Of a stretch of 64,000 bases of DNA, positions 54,546-64,000 are shown one piece after another (the first letter of the stretch is position 1; every line of letters starts with the position of its first letter). Both the position numbers and the translations under genes were made by a program. The notes under the pieces were generated by a model. It made no database searches and was not told the DNA's origin. It saw only the letters and a list, made by a program, of their open reading frames with translations. The stretch is from contig NC_049995.1 of the NCBI RefSeq assembly GCF_000003815.2, positions 8,446,100 to 8,510,099 on the forward strand, in the 5' to 3' direction. Source of the DNA: Branchiostoma floridae. Its lineage: Eukaryota > Chordata > Leptocardii > Amphioxiformes > Branchiostomatidae.

Positions 54546-54790
54546 CCGTCAACGCCCGTGAGGGTATTTACCGGAATAACCCGAAATGACCCGGAATAAC
54601 CCGGAATAACCGTAATATTTCTTGTTCCCATGGCCATATATACATTATTTTATGCCAAAATATTGCATTCTGCGATCTTAACTTATCAAAGCACACTGTA
54701 TTTCGGTAGCTTTCATCCTTTATTAAGGTTATTCCGGGTTATTCCGGGTTATTCCGGGTTATTCCGCTAAATACCCGGACCCGTCAACGC
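54546..54790. mobile_element. 225-bp MITE with 10-bp tandem repeats as inverted ends
   Basis: CCGTCAACGC flanks both sides (54546-54555 and 54781-54790), a perfect 9-10 bp target duplication of the Mutator-like size. Inside, GGGTATTTACCGGAATAAC at the left is inverted at the right (GTTATTCCGCTAAATACCC). The inner arms are tandem CCGGAATAAC units, about 4 copies each side, in opposite orientation. Confidence 0.8.
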
Positions 54791-54951
54791 TATCGCAAAA
54801 TGAACCGTGCGATTTAACGACAACTCCTCAAATGTTACATGACCAGTGTTTTACTGCAAATCAAGAAACATTTTCCTTTCCTAGACTTTGCTAATGAGCG
54901 CTGCAATGTTTTCTGTACGAGTAGAGGTCATGGATAAACAGTATTCTTACA

Positions 54952-55067
54952 ACGTTTATTTGAAGGGCTAAGAAGGGCTGAGAATTGTCGTAAAAACGCA
55001 CGGTACATTGCGTTTATTTGAAGGGCTGAGAAGGGCTGAGAATTGTCGTAAAAACGCACGGTACATT
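54952..55067. repeat. 58-bp direct repeat, two copies
   Basis: 54952-55009 and 55010-55067 are almost identical (CGTTTATTTGAAGGGCT, then GAGAATTGTCGTAAAAACGC and ACGGTACATT). Inside each unit AAGGGCTGAG is itself doubled. A GC hairpin (CCGGGCGCC TTC GGCGCCCCGG) follows near 55120-55141. Confidence 0.9.
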
Positions 55068-55149
55068 TTGCGACCATAGCAGACCCATCCAAGGACGAAC
55101 CATTAAACCGGGCACAAAGCCGGGCGCCTTCGGCGCCCCGGCAAAAAAC

Positions 55150-55980
55150 CCGTTAACGCCAAGGTGGTTGAGACGAAATGGTTGGAGCTTTAAAACGTCA
55201 GAAGACGGTACGAGTTATAACCAATAAGTTCTCAGCCATACACAGAAATAAGATGCAAAACTAATACATTTATTTATGAACATCAACTACGCTTGATAGT
55301 GTGCTTCACTATCAGCAAAGTGTTTATATTGTGCAAAATCGTGATCAAGTAATTGACTTTGGGGCCTTTTGAGTCCTTCAGATTGTATAATGACGTGAAC
55401 TTACACGTAGGTTTGTTCCTTCAGTGGGTTCACAAGGTTTCCAGCTAGCTTTACAGTTGTTTTTTTAATAATAGACATACAAGACATGAAGTTGGAAACA
55501 TTTGCTTTCTGGTAGAGAGAGGAAGGGCATGATCATAAGCCACAACTAGTGGTTAAATAAAGATAGCCAATTGTACGTATATCAAGATTTAATTATAACG
55601 TTAAGCCCTGTCCAGCGAAACTAGCTACTGTGCTGATCTACTACTCACTGTTTAAAGAGAAACTACTTGTCATAATTATGAGAAACCTATTATTTAGTGT
55701 CTCGAAGCGCTGGACGATTTATGGGGTCTATATTCTGCTCCTAATGCCGTCGATACAGTGCAGAATAACGGTAACAAACCAGTTTCTTGGTAACACCTGT
55801 GGAGGTCAAGGTTACCAAATAACCCTTGTTCCCCTTCTGAGGCCGATGATAAATGAACCCCTGACAGGGGTTACGGAAACAGCACACGTTTATTCGTAAA
55901 TACACAGTCAGTGGGACATAAAAAATGCGTTACGACACTAAAAAGATGATTTCGCACTAAGCTTATTGTTTTCATGTAAA
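55150..55980. other. Spacer before gene D
   Basis: A small ORF (55630-55899) with a hydrophobic start (MRNLLFSVSKRW...) lies here. It could be an unrelated short secreted peptide, but there is no splice or family support. Nothing else was seen. Confidence 0.4.
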
Positions 55981-56080
55981 TATTTGTGTATTCTTTCCAC
56001 TTTTGCCACACAGGTACCCGAGTGGCTTGTAATATTGATGTTCGCGTCCACGTACCTGAAGACAAGCACAAAGGCAGAAG

Positions 56081-57681
56081 ATGTCCAATCATACTCCGCG
56101 AGCGAAGGAGGACAGCAAGCCGGAAACAGCAACAGTCCGTTGTGATACCAAAACAGACAGCATACAAATCTTCGGCATAAATCGGTCTAAAAATCAGTTT
56201 GGAGTTCTTCTACCAGCAAACTTAACAAGAAAGCAGATTGGATTTGTTTTAGTTATCTTATATTGTGGCTTTTTTGTGTGTCTGCAGAACCCTCAAGATG
56301 CATTTTTGGCAGTTTTGTGTATCATCAGCATTGCTGGGATTTTAGTAGCTTTGTACTTTTTGTACGATTACGCAAACGATAGACTTAAGTTTTCTGGAAA
56401 AGAAAAAGAAAAAGAAAAAGGACAAGACCTTGAAAAACAAACAGAAGCTACCGTGTCTATCAAAGAAGACGAAAGAAACGATAGACTTAAGTTTTCTGGA
56501 AAGGCAAAAGAGAAAGGACAAGATGTTGCAAAACAAACAGAAGCTACCGGGTCTACCAAAGAAGACGAAACAAATGTGCCAGGAACCAAACTTGATGATG
56601 ACCTAGAGTTGGGAGTTAGCACCGGGATTTCTTACCGTGATCGTTCACGTCGTACTCCAGCGGGAGAGGGTGGAAAGGCCCGAAAGGATGAACATGGTAA
56701 ACGCAAGCAACGCCTTATTTTAATGCATTGGAAAAATCAAAGCAATTTGCATTATTTTCTATCATCAATTCGAACAAGAATATAACATGCATTGCTAGCG
56801 CTTAACTTAAATGCTTTTCAAAAGCGTCATCACCAGTGAAGCTGTGCTATCATAATGTGATTTAACAACAAACCGATATCAGCGCAGTGAAAGCAGAAGA
56901 CTCCATTTGTTTCACCAGTATGGTATATCCAAATACCTCGCACATGCATTGTGTACTATCAGACTGATAACGAAAATTATGTCATTGGACTTGTGTTGAA
57001 ACATTGCATTTCGCTCGTGGATACGTAATATTGACACTTTTAAAAGCTACTACACTTCATTCTTTTGCAACGCATCTTTTTTCATTTTCTAAACTGAAGG
57101 CACAATGTTGTCATACTAGATTTAAGGTAGCAGTCAATAGTAGCACAAACATGGGAACACGATTGTTGGGTAATGATCAACCCATCCGAAATTTACCTAC
57201 GTGAATGACCGTATTGACCAGACTAATATACATATTTCATTACAGACTTCGTGGAGTACGCCATGTTCATCAGTGCGAAAATCAGCTTTGGAGGGAAGGA
57301 ACTCGCCAGACTGTTGGGTCTGACTGCATATGAAATCGAATACATATGGGACAAACATTCCGACATCCGGTCGAAGTGTTTTGACATGTTGCTTCGATGG
57401 CGCAATCGTAAGGGAGATGCAGCCACCATGCAGGTCCTAATGAAGGCTCTGGCTAAAGCTGGACCTTTTGACGCTGTGGATGATTTAAAGTCTAAATTCC
57501 CAGGTAATTTCTTTCTTTTCTCAGTCCAAGACTCTGATTTGCTTTGTAAATAGCTATGACCACGTGTGCTTTTGTAGGTAGTACTAGTGTCTCTGGTGTA
57601 GACACTAACACTTAGATATTCTGTCTTCAACATTGAACAGAATTAAAGGACATCGACGTCTCCGACTCAGACTCCGACTGA
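56081..57681 (+). CDS. Gene D: membrane hairpin protein with death domain (alpha type) and acidic tail
   Basis: Exons 56081-56696 (in an exon starting at 56014), 57246-57503 and 57641-57681, all phase 1, 304 residues. Two hydrophobic segments (about 52-68 and 73-94) form a hairpin like that of gene C. A Lys/Glu-rich linker contains a 34-residue unit (NDRLKFSGK...KQTEAT...KEDE) in two copies. The death fold (206-291) reads GGKELARLLGLTAYEIEYIW, CFDMLLRW, AATMQVLMKALAKAG and ends KFPG, like the alpha domain of gene G. The tail is ELKDIDVSDSDSD, a possible CK2 target. AATAAA lies at 58118. The 3'UTR matches gene C. There is no ectodomain or signal peptide. Function is inferred from the fold only. 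Confidence 0.8.
56376..56577 (+). repeat. In-frame 102-bp duplication inside gene D
   Basis: ACGATAGACTTAAGTTTTCT occurs at about 56377 and again about 100 bp later, followed by AAAGGACAAGA, AAACAAACAGAAGCTACC and AAAGAAGACGAA in both copies. The encoded unit of about 34 residues is highly charged. Near identity at the DNA level indicates a recent event. Confidence 0.9.
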
Positions 57682-58650
57682 TCTACGCAAGAGGCCAGGG
57701 TCAACATTTGCAGTACCGTAGGAACATTCAACTTTGGGGTTGGCATGACTACGTAGAAATATGATATTCATATACGTGGAGCCTGGGGACATTTTTTTCG
57801 AATGCATAGCAAATATTGGAGAAAATGATTGCAACCGTTACATTTGCAAGTTGGCTACTTTATTTGTAAAGCGTATTCTCGGTGCCTGTTTCTTAGAAAA
57901 CACGTGCACATATGTTGCAGATGACAAAAATTATGGCTTTTAGTTTTGAATTGTTGTATCTATCATATGTAAAACTATTGTGTGATTCATCTTTCATTAG
58001 CTTGAATTGATAACAAATATATAAAACAATTACATTTGTTGTGTGGAAATGTGTGTAATACATCTACGTGTTGTGTGTGAAACAAGTGTACTGAATATTA
58101 TTTCTTGGCCTGTAAACAATAAATACTTCAAGCGTACTTGTACGCTCATGTTGTCTGTCACCAATAGAAAATCATTATACACACATAGGAGATGTTATAT
58201 ATATTTTAGGTAATGTATATTACAACCCTGACATTATGATAATGAAGATGATAACTGCAAAATCAGTTCAACGTATATTAATAATAATTCAAGATATCTT
58301 TATACTCGAATGACATGTTGATATATGTACTTAGGACAATTGTGGTGTTTATTAGTTGTCTTTGTTAGATAATATATTTCATGAATACTCAGTGTTTACA
58401 ACAAGCACAATACACAGCATTGATATTGTATATCATCAATTGAGTGTAATGACCTCATAGATTATATATAGCCGTTATAAATCATATCAAGGCCGATACA
58501 GAATAAATTCAAGCTCAGAAAAAAAGAACTTTTCGTCATTATTCGGGTTTTATGGAACACTGATACTAATATCAGAGTTTAAAACTAAAACATTTGTTAA
58601 TATAAGGCATCGATTTCATAACCAGCTGGATTAAAGTTTTAATTTTCCTC

Positions 58651-58898
58651 AAGGCCCCCTCTCACTTGACGTGCTGCACGCTTGCGGCATTGCTGCGTTC
58701 GGAAGATGCTCAACGAATTTCAGAGATAAAGAACGAATTTTCTTACTTGTTGTGTATTTTGTGGTCTTCTATGTCACAGTTTTACGTATTGCGCAATATC
58801 TGAATTATAACAAATCGGAGAAAATAACAAAACAGTACCGCAGTGAATGAACGCAGCAATGCCGCAAGCGTGCCGCACGTCAAGTGAGAGGGGGCCTT
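58651..58898. mobile_element. 248-bp MITE with about 45-bp inverted ends
   Basis: AGGCCCCCTCTCACTTGACG at 58652 is inverted at 58879-58898, and the match continues through GCACGCTTGCGGCATTGCTG. Sequence inside includes a smaller CAAAACAGTACCGCAGTGAA motif related to the next element. Confidence 0.9.
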
Positions 58899-58918
58899 CA
58901 GTAAACTTTACAAGGTAG

Positions 58919-59350
58919 CATTGCACTTTGGGCACCGGTACAGCACTGCGGGGTTCGTTCACTGCGGCACTGTTGTGTTATTGTCGCCGATTTTTAGATA
59001 TTCGGTAATACGTAATTTTACGTAATACGTAATTTTACGTATTACCGAATATCTCAAAATCGGCAAAAATAACACAACAGTCTTTTATTGCGTTTTGTGT
59101 ATCTTGTTGTCTTCTAAGTCATACTTAAAAGTATGATTCTAAGTCATACTTAAAAGTATTGTGTCTGTGCGAGCGGCATGAATAAGTATTGGGTTATAAG
59201 TCAATCACTTTAATCAGAGAATCGAAAATGATGGTAAAGTATGACTTAGAAGAAAACAAAATACACAAAACGCAAGAAAATTCGTTCTCTGAAGTTGGTT
59301 GGGTAATGTTTCGAACCCCGCAGTGCCGTACCGGTGCCCCAAGTGCAATG
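58919..59350. mobile_element. 430-bp inverted-end element with a 113-bp internal palindrome
   Basis: CATTGCACTTTGGGCACCGG (58919) is inverted as CCGGTGCCCCAAGTGCAATG (to 59350). Within it, 58969-59081 is an almost perfect palindrome centred on ACGTAATACGT. A further inverted pair follows: TTGCGTTTTGTGTAT...TTCTAAGTCATACTT at about 59086-59130 and its reverse complement at 59238-59276. Confidence 0.85.
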
Positions 59351-59503
59351 AGATAACACCAAAATGCACCAGATTTATATCAATAGAAGAAATTTTAACT
59401 CAGGCGGTCTATACACTGATCCTGATCTTTACCATCATTTTCGATTCTCTGATTAAAGTGATTGAATTATAACCCAATACTTATTCATGCCGCTCGCACA
59501 GAC
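59163..59503. repeat. 77-bp inverted repeat spanning the edge of the previous element
   Basis: GTCTGTGCGAGCGGCATGAA at 59163-59239 is matched by its reverse complement at 59427-59503, including CAATCACTTTAATCAGAGAA. One arm lies inside the 58919-59350 element and one outside. The arms are nearly identical. Confidence 0.9.
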
Positions 59504-60627
59504 TCAAAACTTGTGTGAACTAAGTTTAGCCAGGTGTGTCACGCAGTACTTCCGACGTAACGTCACTGCTACACGCTTGGGGTCAAAGGTAAAAGGGAAA
59601 CAGGTTACGTTGTTGACCTTTTCCAGACGAAACCACGTCGTTCTCGTGCTCTGGGCCGGGAAAACTGCGTTTCAAAACATCTCACAGGTGATCTTCATGT
59701 TTCACAGCCTGTTTTAAGAGTCAATGTGAGGTATACAAATGTTTGTTTCTATGTCCCGGCATACAATTTACGTTTTACTGACCCCTAGCGAGTATCATGA
59801 TGTTTCGACACCAGGATTTTTTCGACCCCAAGCCTGGATCGGGACGATTCAAGTTATCGTTTGGGGTAACGGTAGGGCTAGGATGAGTCAGGGTTTGGGT
59901 TACGTCCTCCTGACGTCGAAACGTCTTGAACCAATCCGAGGTAAGTGCCGAATCGGCTTGGCTAGGGGCCGAACTGTACAGGTTCCGAAACGTACTATTA
60001 AATGTTATGGTGCATGTTGTTGGTATATAAACGAGGAAGTCACTACGAGGCATTCTGTGCACAGCCGTGCCAACTGTGTAGGCCCTGTTTAATTTGGGTT
60101 CTATTTGATTAGAACCAAAGCGACAGACAAAACGACAACTATATAGCACCCGTCTGACCGTTGTACTGTATACGGTTGTAAGAAATTATGTTGCAGTGTG
60201 CGTTTAGCCCGCCAGGAGTGTCGGCCTGAGCCCGGAAGTAACAATCGCGCTTCCGGGTCTGGGTCAACTTTCCGAAGTTTCTGACGAAAAAAAAAGGTCT
60301 ATGGCCAAATTAGTTTGCAGTAACTTAAGTAGTCTCTGAACAGTATCATGTATCTGTATTATGAACTGTATCATGATATCAATCATCCATCAATGTAACG
60401 TGTAGGTGTTTTGTGATTTTTAAATGCTCTAATCTATAGCTACTTCTGTATTCTACTCACTGTGTACTCTACTCTCTACTCTACTCACTACCCAACTCTA
60501 CTCTACTCTACTCTTCTCATACAGTACTCTACTCAGTAATCTACTGATGTGCTCTCCTCTCCTCTCCACTCTACTCAGTACCCAACTCTACTCTACTCTT
60601 CTCCTACTGTACTCTACTCAGTAAATC

Positions 60628-60757
60628 TACTGTGCTCTACTCTACTCTACTCTACTCTACTCTACTCTACTCTACTCTACTCTACTCTACTCTACTCTAC
60701 TCTACTCTACTCTACTCTACTCTACTCTACTCTAGTCTACTCTACTCTACTCTACTC
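60628..60757. repeat. (CTCTA)n pentanucleotide repeat
   Basis: About 25 copies of CTCTA, with degenerate CTACTC units extending back to about 60455. It lies in the 5' region of gene G, before the first coding exon. Confidence 0.95.
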
Positions 60758-60960
60758 TTCATTTCAGTTCGAACTTGGTGTCACACAGGGCAGCATGTCT
60801 CCTATGATTCTATTTACAACCTACGAAGTCTTATGTGTGCAAATCGTCATCTGAAGTCATAATCTTAAATGTTATAATGTTTTCTCTCTTGCTGTTACAC
60901 AGGTGTATAAAAAGTCGGATCCTCCAAGAAACCTGGACCAGATCCGGAAATATGTGAAGC

Positions 60961-63249
60961 ATGGCTGCTCAGTGGCAAGGTGACTCCATTTATATACATT
61001 CGCTAGATGCTAGCATGGTCTTGTGTTTTGCTTGAGATCCTTTACATGTACAGCAAGCGTTCACATCTATGAGAATTAACTTGGAATAGATGCACATGCG
61101 CACAGGAACCTGGTGGCGACATGAGGCCCTCTAGCGATATCTTATCGATCTGCAGTCTTAAATGCAGTCAATCTGTACAAGTGACCACCTGCGTGTCCGC
61201 TTTTTGGCCACTCTGTAGATTATGATATTTTCCGTTTGACGCAAGAATCAAGAATGAAGTCATACATAAAATTTACATACTGTGGCCTTATGCATGTCTT
61301 ATACGCAAGTATTTGATATGACATCGCCTGTATTGTTAACGTTCACCATTCATCATGTGACAACGCCTTAAACTGACGACTAATATTTTCTCCTCCCAGG
61401 GCCCCGGAAGTACTTTTTCCACATTAAGCAGGCAGTGGCCGCTAAATGGTATGATCTCGCCTACTGGTTAGGCTTTGACGATTCAGATACTGGAAACATT
61501 GCAGGCAGAAACCGGGATGACAGGTCCTGTTGTATGGACCTGTTACAAGAGTGGTTAAGTAGAAATGGTGAAGCCGCTACTACAGAGGTACTGATGGGGG
61601 CTCTGTCTAACGCCGGCCTAAAGGACGTTCTTAAAGGACTAAAGGATAAATATCCTGGTAAAAACTACTGCTTTCATAACTTGAAAGTTTATCTGTGTTG
61701 GTCATTCTAGATGAAGTTCAACTGCAATTTCCAATACAAGAAATGATAAATTGCTCTTCCCTAAAATGATCGTCTTTGTCAAGCCGATTGGAAAATCCAC
61801 TGCTTCTGTGACGTCGCAGTATGTAGATAGCGCACGTGAGTCTGTGAGCAGTGGATCATAAGTTACAGAAAGTCTATGGCGCCCTCTGTCCTCAGCTTAG
61901 GGATGGTTGTAAAGCTCTGATGAAGATGGCGCCATCGACTTTGAGCAACTTATGATCCATTGCTCATGTGGTCACGTGTGCTATATACGAAAGGGACGTC
62001 ACACAAGGAGGGGATTGTCCATCCCTTGACAAAAACTGTAGTCGGTCAGTCCAATTTCTTGTGTTGGGTATTGCAGTTGAGCTTTGCCAGAATTGCTGCT
62101 TTCATTTTGTTTCAAATTTCAAGAGTCAATCTCAAGGTCCAAGTTGCATGTTACATGGTAAGGAATCTATGATATTGTGCGTTGTGCTTTTGGGTATGAA
62201 AATACTAATTTTCTTCTTTATCCTCAACAGAGTTGGCTACGCTGCAGGTGACACAATCTCCGAATGCAGTACAACCTTCAAGTGGGCAACCTCAGCGGGC
62301 ATCTCAAGTGCAACCACAGTCGGGTTCACGGGGGCAACCTCAGCCGGCGACTGCGGGACCATCCAATAATACTGAAGGTTATTCTTACCTTTCAATGGAA
62401 ATGTTTTTCCACCAGAGAAATCCATTATCATCCAAATGTCCACAATAAGGTCGTTCTCCATTCAGAGTGCGCATTGTGGGAAATATGTCAAAGGTGAAGG
62501 TCCTTGAGGGACAAACAAAATATGTCTTTGTGCTAACCGAGACAATGGTCGAGACTAAAATTGTTTATGTCAGGCGAGTTCACCTTTGACATATTAACCA
62601 TAATTCCTGTACGCGGTATGGTGGACGGGCATATGCCAACACACATCCGAAAAATGTGGTTTTGATAATTTTTTCAGCATTAATTTTGTTCTATCACACC
62701 ACGTGCACATAGTACAATACCTCATCTTGTTTCACCAAAAAGCAGTTACTCAAGCAACTGGATATGAATATATTTGGCAACGGTCAGACGTTTCAAACAA
62801 CATCCGTTGTTTTTTCGTCAGTGACACTGATGTGTCTGACCGTTTCCAAAACCATATCCAGTTGCTTGAGTAACTGCTTTTGGGCGTATGTTATTAACGT
62901 TCTAATCTTCGTATCTCATTTTATTTCGTTCATATTCTCTTTAGTTGAGTTGACTCCATATTTCAACATCATCGCGAAGAACATGGGAGTACAGTGGCCA
63001 CAACTTGCTTCGAACCTCGGACTGCCATTTACACAGATCCAAGCTATAAAACAAGAGAACAGTAATAACTGCTGGATGTGTTGTCAGCAAATCTTGCACA
63101 CATGGTTCTATAGCAATGGCGCCCAAGCAACGTTGGACGCCTTGAAAGAGGCCGTTAGGGAATCTGATCACCAGGATGTTACAGAAATGTTGGAAATGAA
63201 ACAATTAGAGTTACAAAAGAACACATCAGGTTCCACTTCCCATTCTTAA
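60961..63249 (+). CDS. Gene G: soluble adaptor with two death domains (paralogue of F)
   Basis: Coding exons 60961-60979 (MAAQWQ, exon starting 60903), 61400-61657, 62231-62377 and 62945-63249, all phase 1, 242 residues. Residues 7-92 form an alpha-type death domain (AAKWYDLAYWLGFDDSD, CCMDLLQEW, ATTEVLMGALSNAGL, KYPG). Residues 93-141 are a shorter Gln-Pro linker (QPQRASQVQPQ, GQPQPATAGPSNNTE). Residues 142-242 form a beta-type death domain (VQWPQLASNLGLPFTQIQAI, NCWMCCQQILHTW, DHQDVTEMLE) with a Ser/Thr tail. The order equals gene F. F has a longer repeat linker and a hAT-like insertion; G has three MITEs in its introns. AATAAA lies at 63775. Same bridging-adaptor inference as F. Confidence 0.8.
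61809..62001. mobile_element. 193-bp foldback MITE in intron 2 of gene G
   Basis: TGTGACGTC at the left is inverted as GGGACGTCACA at the right. Inner arms GAGCAGTGGATCATAAGTT and AACTTATGATCCATTGCTC pair, and TATGGCGCC pairs with GGCGCCAT. Confidence 0.8.
62482..62594. repeat. Short foldback in intron 3 of gene G
   Basis: ATATGTCAAAGGTGAA at 62482 is inverted as TTCACCTTTGACATAT ending at 62594, with an AT-rich interior. Confidence 0.7.
62739..62881. mobile_element. 143-bp palindromic MITE in intron 3 of gene G
   Basis: AAAAGCAGTTACTCAAGCAA and CTGGATATG at the left are inverted at the right as CATATCCAG and TTGCTTGAGTAACTGCTTTT. The inner arm GGCAACGGTCAGACGTTT pairs with CTGACCGTTTCCAAA. 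It is the best-preserved member of the family also seen at 29697 and 50326. Confidence 0.9.
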
Positions 63250-64000
63250 AACAACGCCCAAGTCCGCCACCCATGTAACATACTTGTGTCACGTGACGTA
63301 TGTGACCTTTGACTTCTAGGTCATGTGACCGCCCAATTCTCAGCTGATGAAAAATGGCGGATGCCATTTGAAAGTCTTCAGTCTTAATGCTCCATACTTA
63401 ATGTCATACGTATGCAATCTTATAGACCCCTTCATATTAATTACTTGCATCTGCTTCATGCTATTGTTAATTGCGTTGTGAAATTTTCATCAGTAAGATA
63501 AAAAAAGGTCAGATACTGCCCTGTTACATGTTGACATATGGGAACTTTTATCTTTGAGGTTCGAGTTTTTCTTTGATTTTATAATTATAATTATATTTCA
63601 TGCTATGTAATTCTCATTTATACCTGATTCGTTTTGATTTTGAAAAGGACTCCCTAGAAAATCATTTTAATACTCAGGTGATTTAAGGATCACCCAAAAG
63701 ATTCATAAATAGAAAATGTAATTTTTTTACAAATGGACTGTTTGTAGTTGAACACATACTGTAAATAGAGGTAGAATAAAGGAAAATTCACTTTGATGCC
63801 TCGAGTTTCTTTTCTATTAAATAGAAATTGATACACATTAATATGAATATGGTTATAAGATACAAATGCAGAACCCAATAGATTATGCTTGTGATATTCC
63901 TGTCTATTCTTCCTGGTTTTCCGGCCAAGCAGCTTGTATACCTGATTAACGTTTCTTAGGCCTACGCCATATTTCCTACCCGGGGCCCGGCCGGGCTGTT
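63250..64000. other. 3' flank of gene G to window end
   Basis: It shares CTTTGACTTCTAGGTCATGT, GACCGCCCA and AGCTGATGAAAAATGGCGGA with the flank of gene F (43780-43850), and GCAGAACCCAATAGAT...TGTGATATTCC with the flank of gene A (39094). The window ends in a GC-rich CCCGGGGCCCGGCCGGGC segment resembling the hairpin near 55120. There is no gene. Confidence 0.6.

Noticed and set aside
60549-60862. Tyr-Ser-Thr-Leu-Leu repeat protein
   Set aside because: Translation of the CTCTA pentanucleotide repeat in the 5' region of gene G.

Overview
The window is animal nuclear DNA. It has short exons with GT-AG introns, no operons, many foldback (MITE-like) elements, tRNA-derived SINEs and a LINE fragment. 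A 34-exon MSH6, expanded death-domain genes and a C76-like protease of the type seen in invertebrate transposons point to an invertebrate deuterostome. A lancelet (Branchiostoma) is my best guess, by inference only. There is one 154-bp assembly gap (7399-7552).

Layout. (1) 1-10.4 kb: the first two coding exons of a KIF13-type kinesin on the minus strand (9566-10397), followed by at least 9.5 kb of intron running off the left edge. This intron holds a 90-bp hairpin, an inverted-repeat element built of a GCGCGTGAAA-type repeat, a TA-flanked pogo/Tc1-like element, and a 3-kb element with 14-bp inverted ends and a 7-bp target duplication. (2) 10.4-14.2 kb: intergenic, with orphan ORFs and a local duplication, ending in a CCAAT box and a full palindromic E2F site. 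(3) 14306-34400: a complete MSH6 gene, plus strand. I could place 34 exons whose phases all agree, giving 1353 residues: a degenerate PCNA-box, PWWP, mismatch-binding domain with the Phe-x-Glu motif, and the MutS ATPase with Walker A and B. (4) 34.4-64 kb: a tandem cluster of six small plus-strand genes. Five encode death-fold domains and one encodes only a membrane hairpin. I call them A, F, C, B, D and G in order along the strand.

The cluster is the most interesting part. It has three paralogue pairs: A/B (membrane segment plus a beta-type death domain with a CWMCC motif), F/G (two different death domains, alpha and beta, joined by a Gln-Pro linker, no membrane segment) and C/D (membrane hairpin, with an alpha-type death domain in D and none in C). 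The domain-bearing exons have phase-1 boundaries, so they form an interchangeable set. Flanking DNA of the pairs is also shared, including CRE-like TGACGTCA sites upstream of A, F and B. My inference is that membrane-anchored death-domain proteins with almost no ectodomain are encoded next to soluble two-death-domain adaptors that could bridge them, with C as a possible decoy or a decayed copy.

Between B and D lies an intact minus-strand cysteine protease ORF (C76/M48-like deubiquitinase fold, transposon type), followed by minisatellites and inverted-repeat elements. Two unrelated elements in the window carry inverted ends made of 10-bp tandem repeats, and a nested set of palindromes sits at 58.6-59.5 kb.
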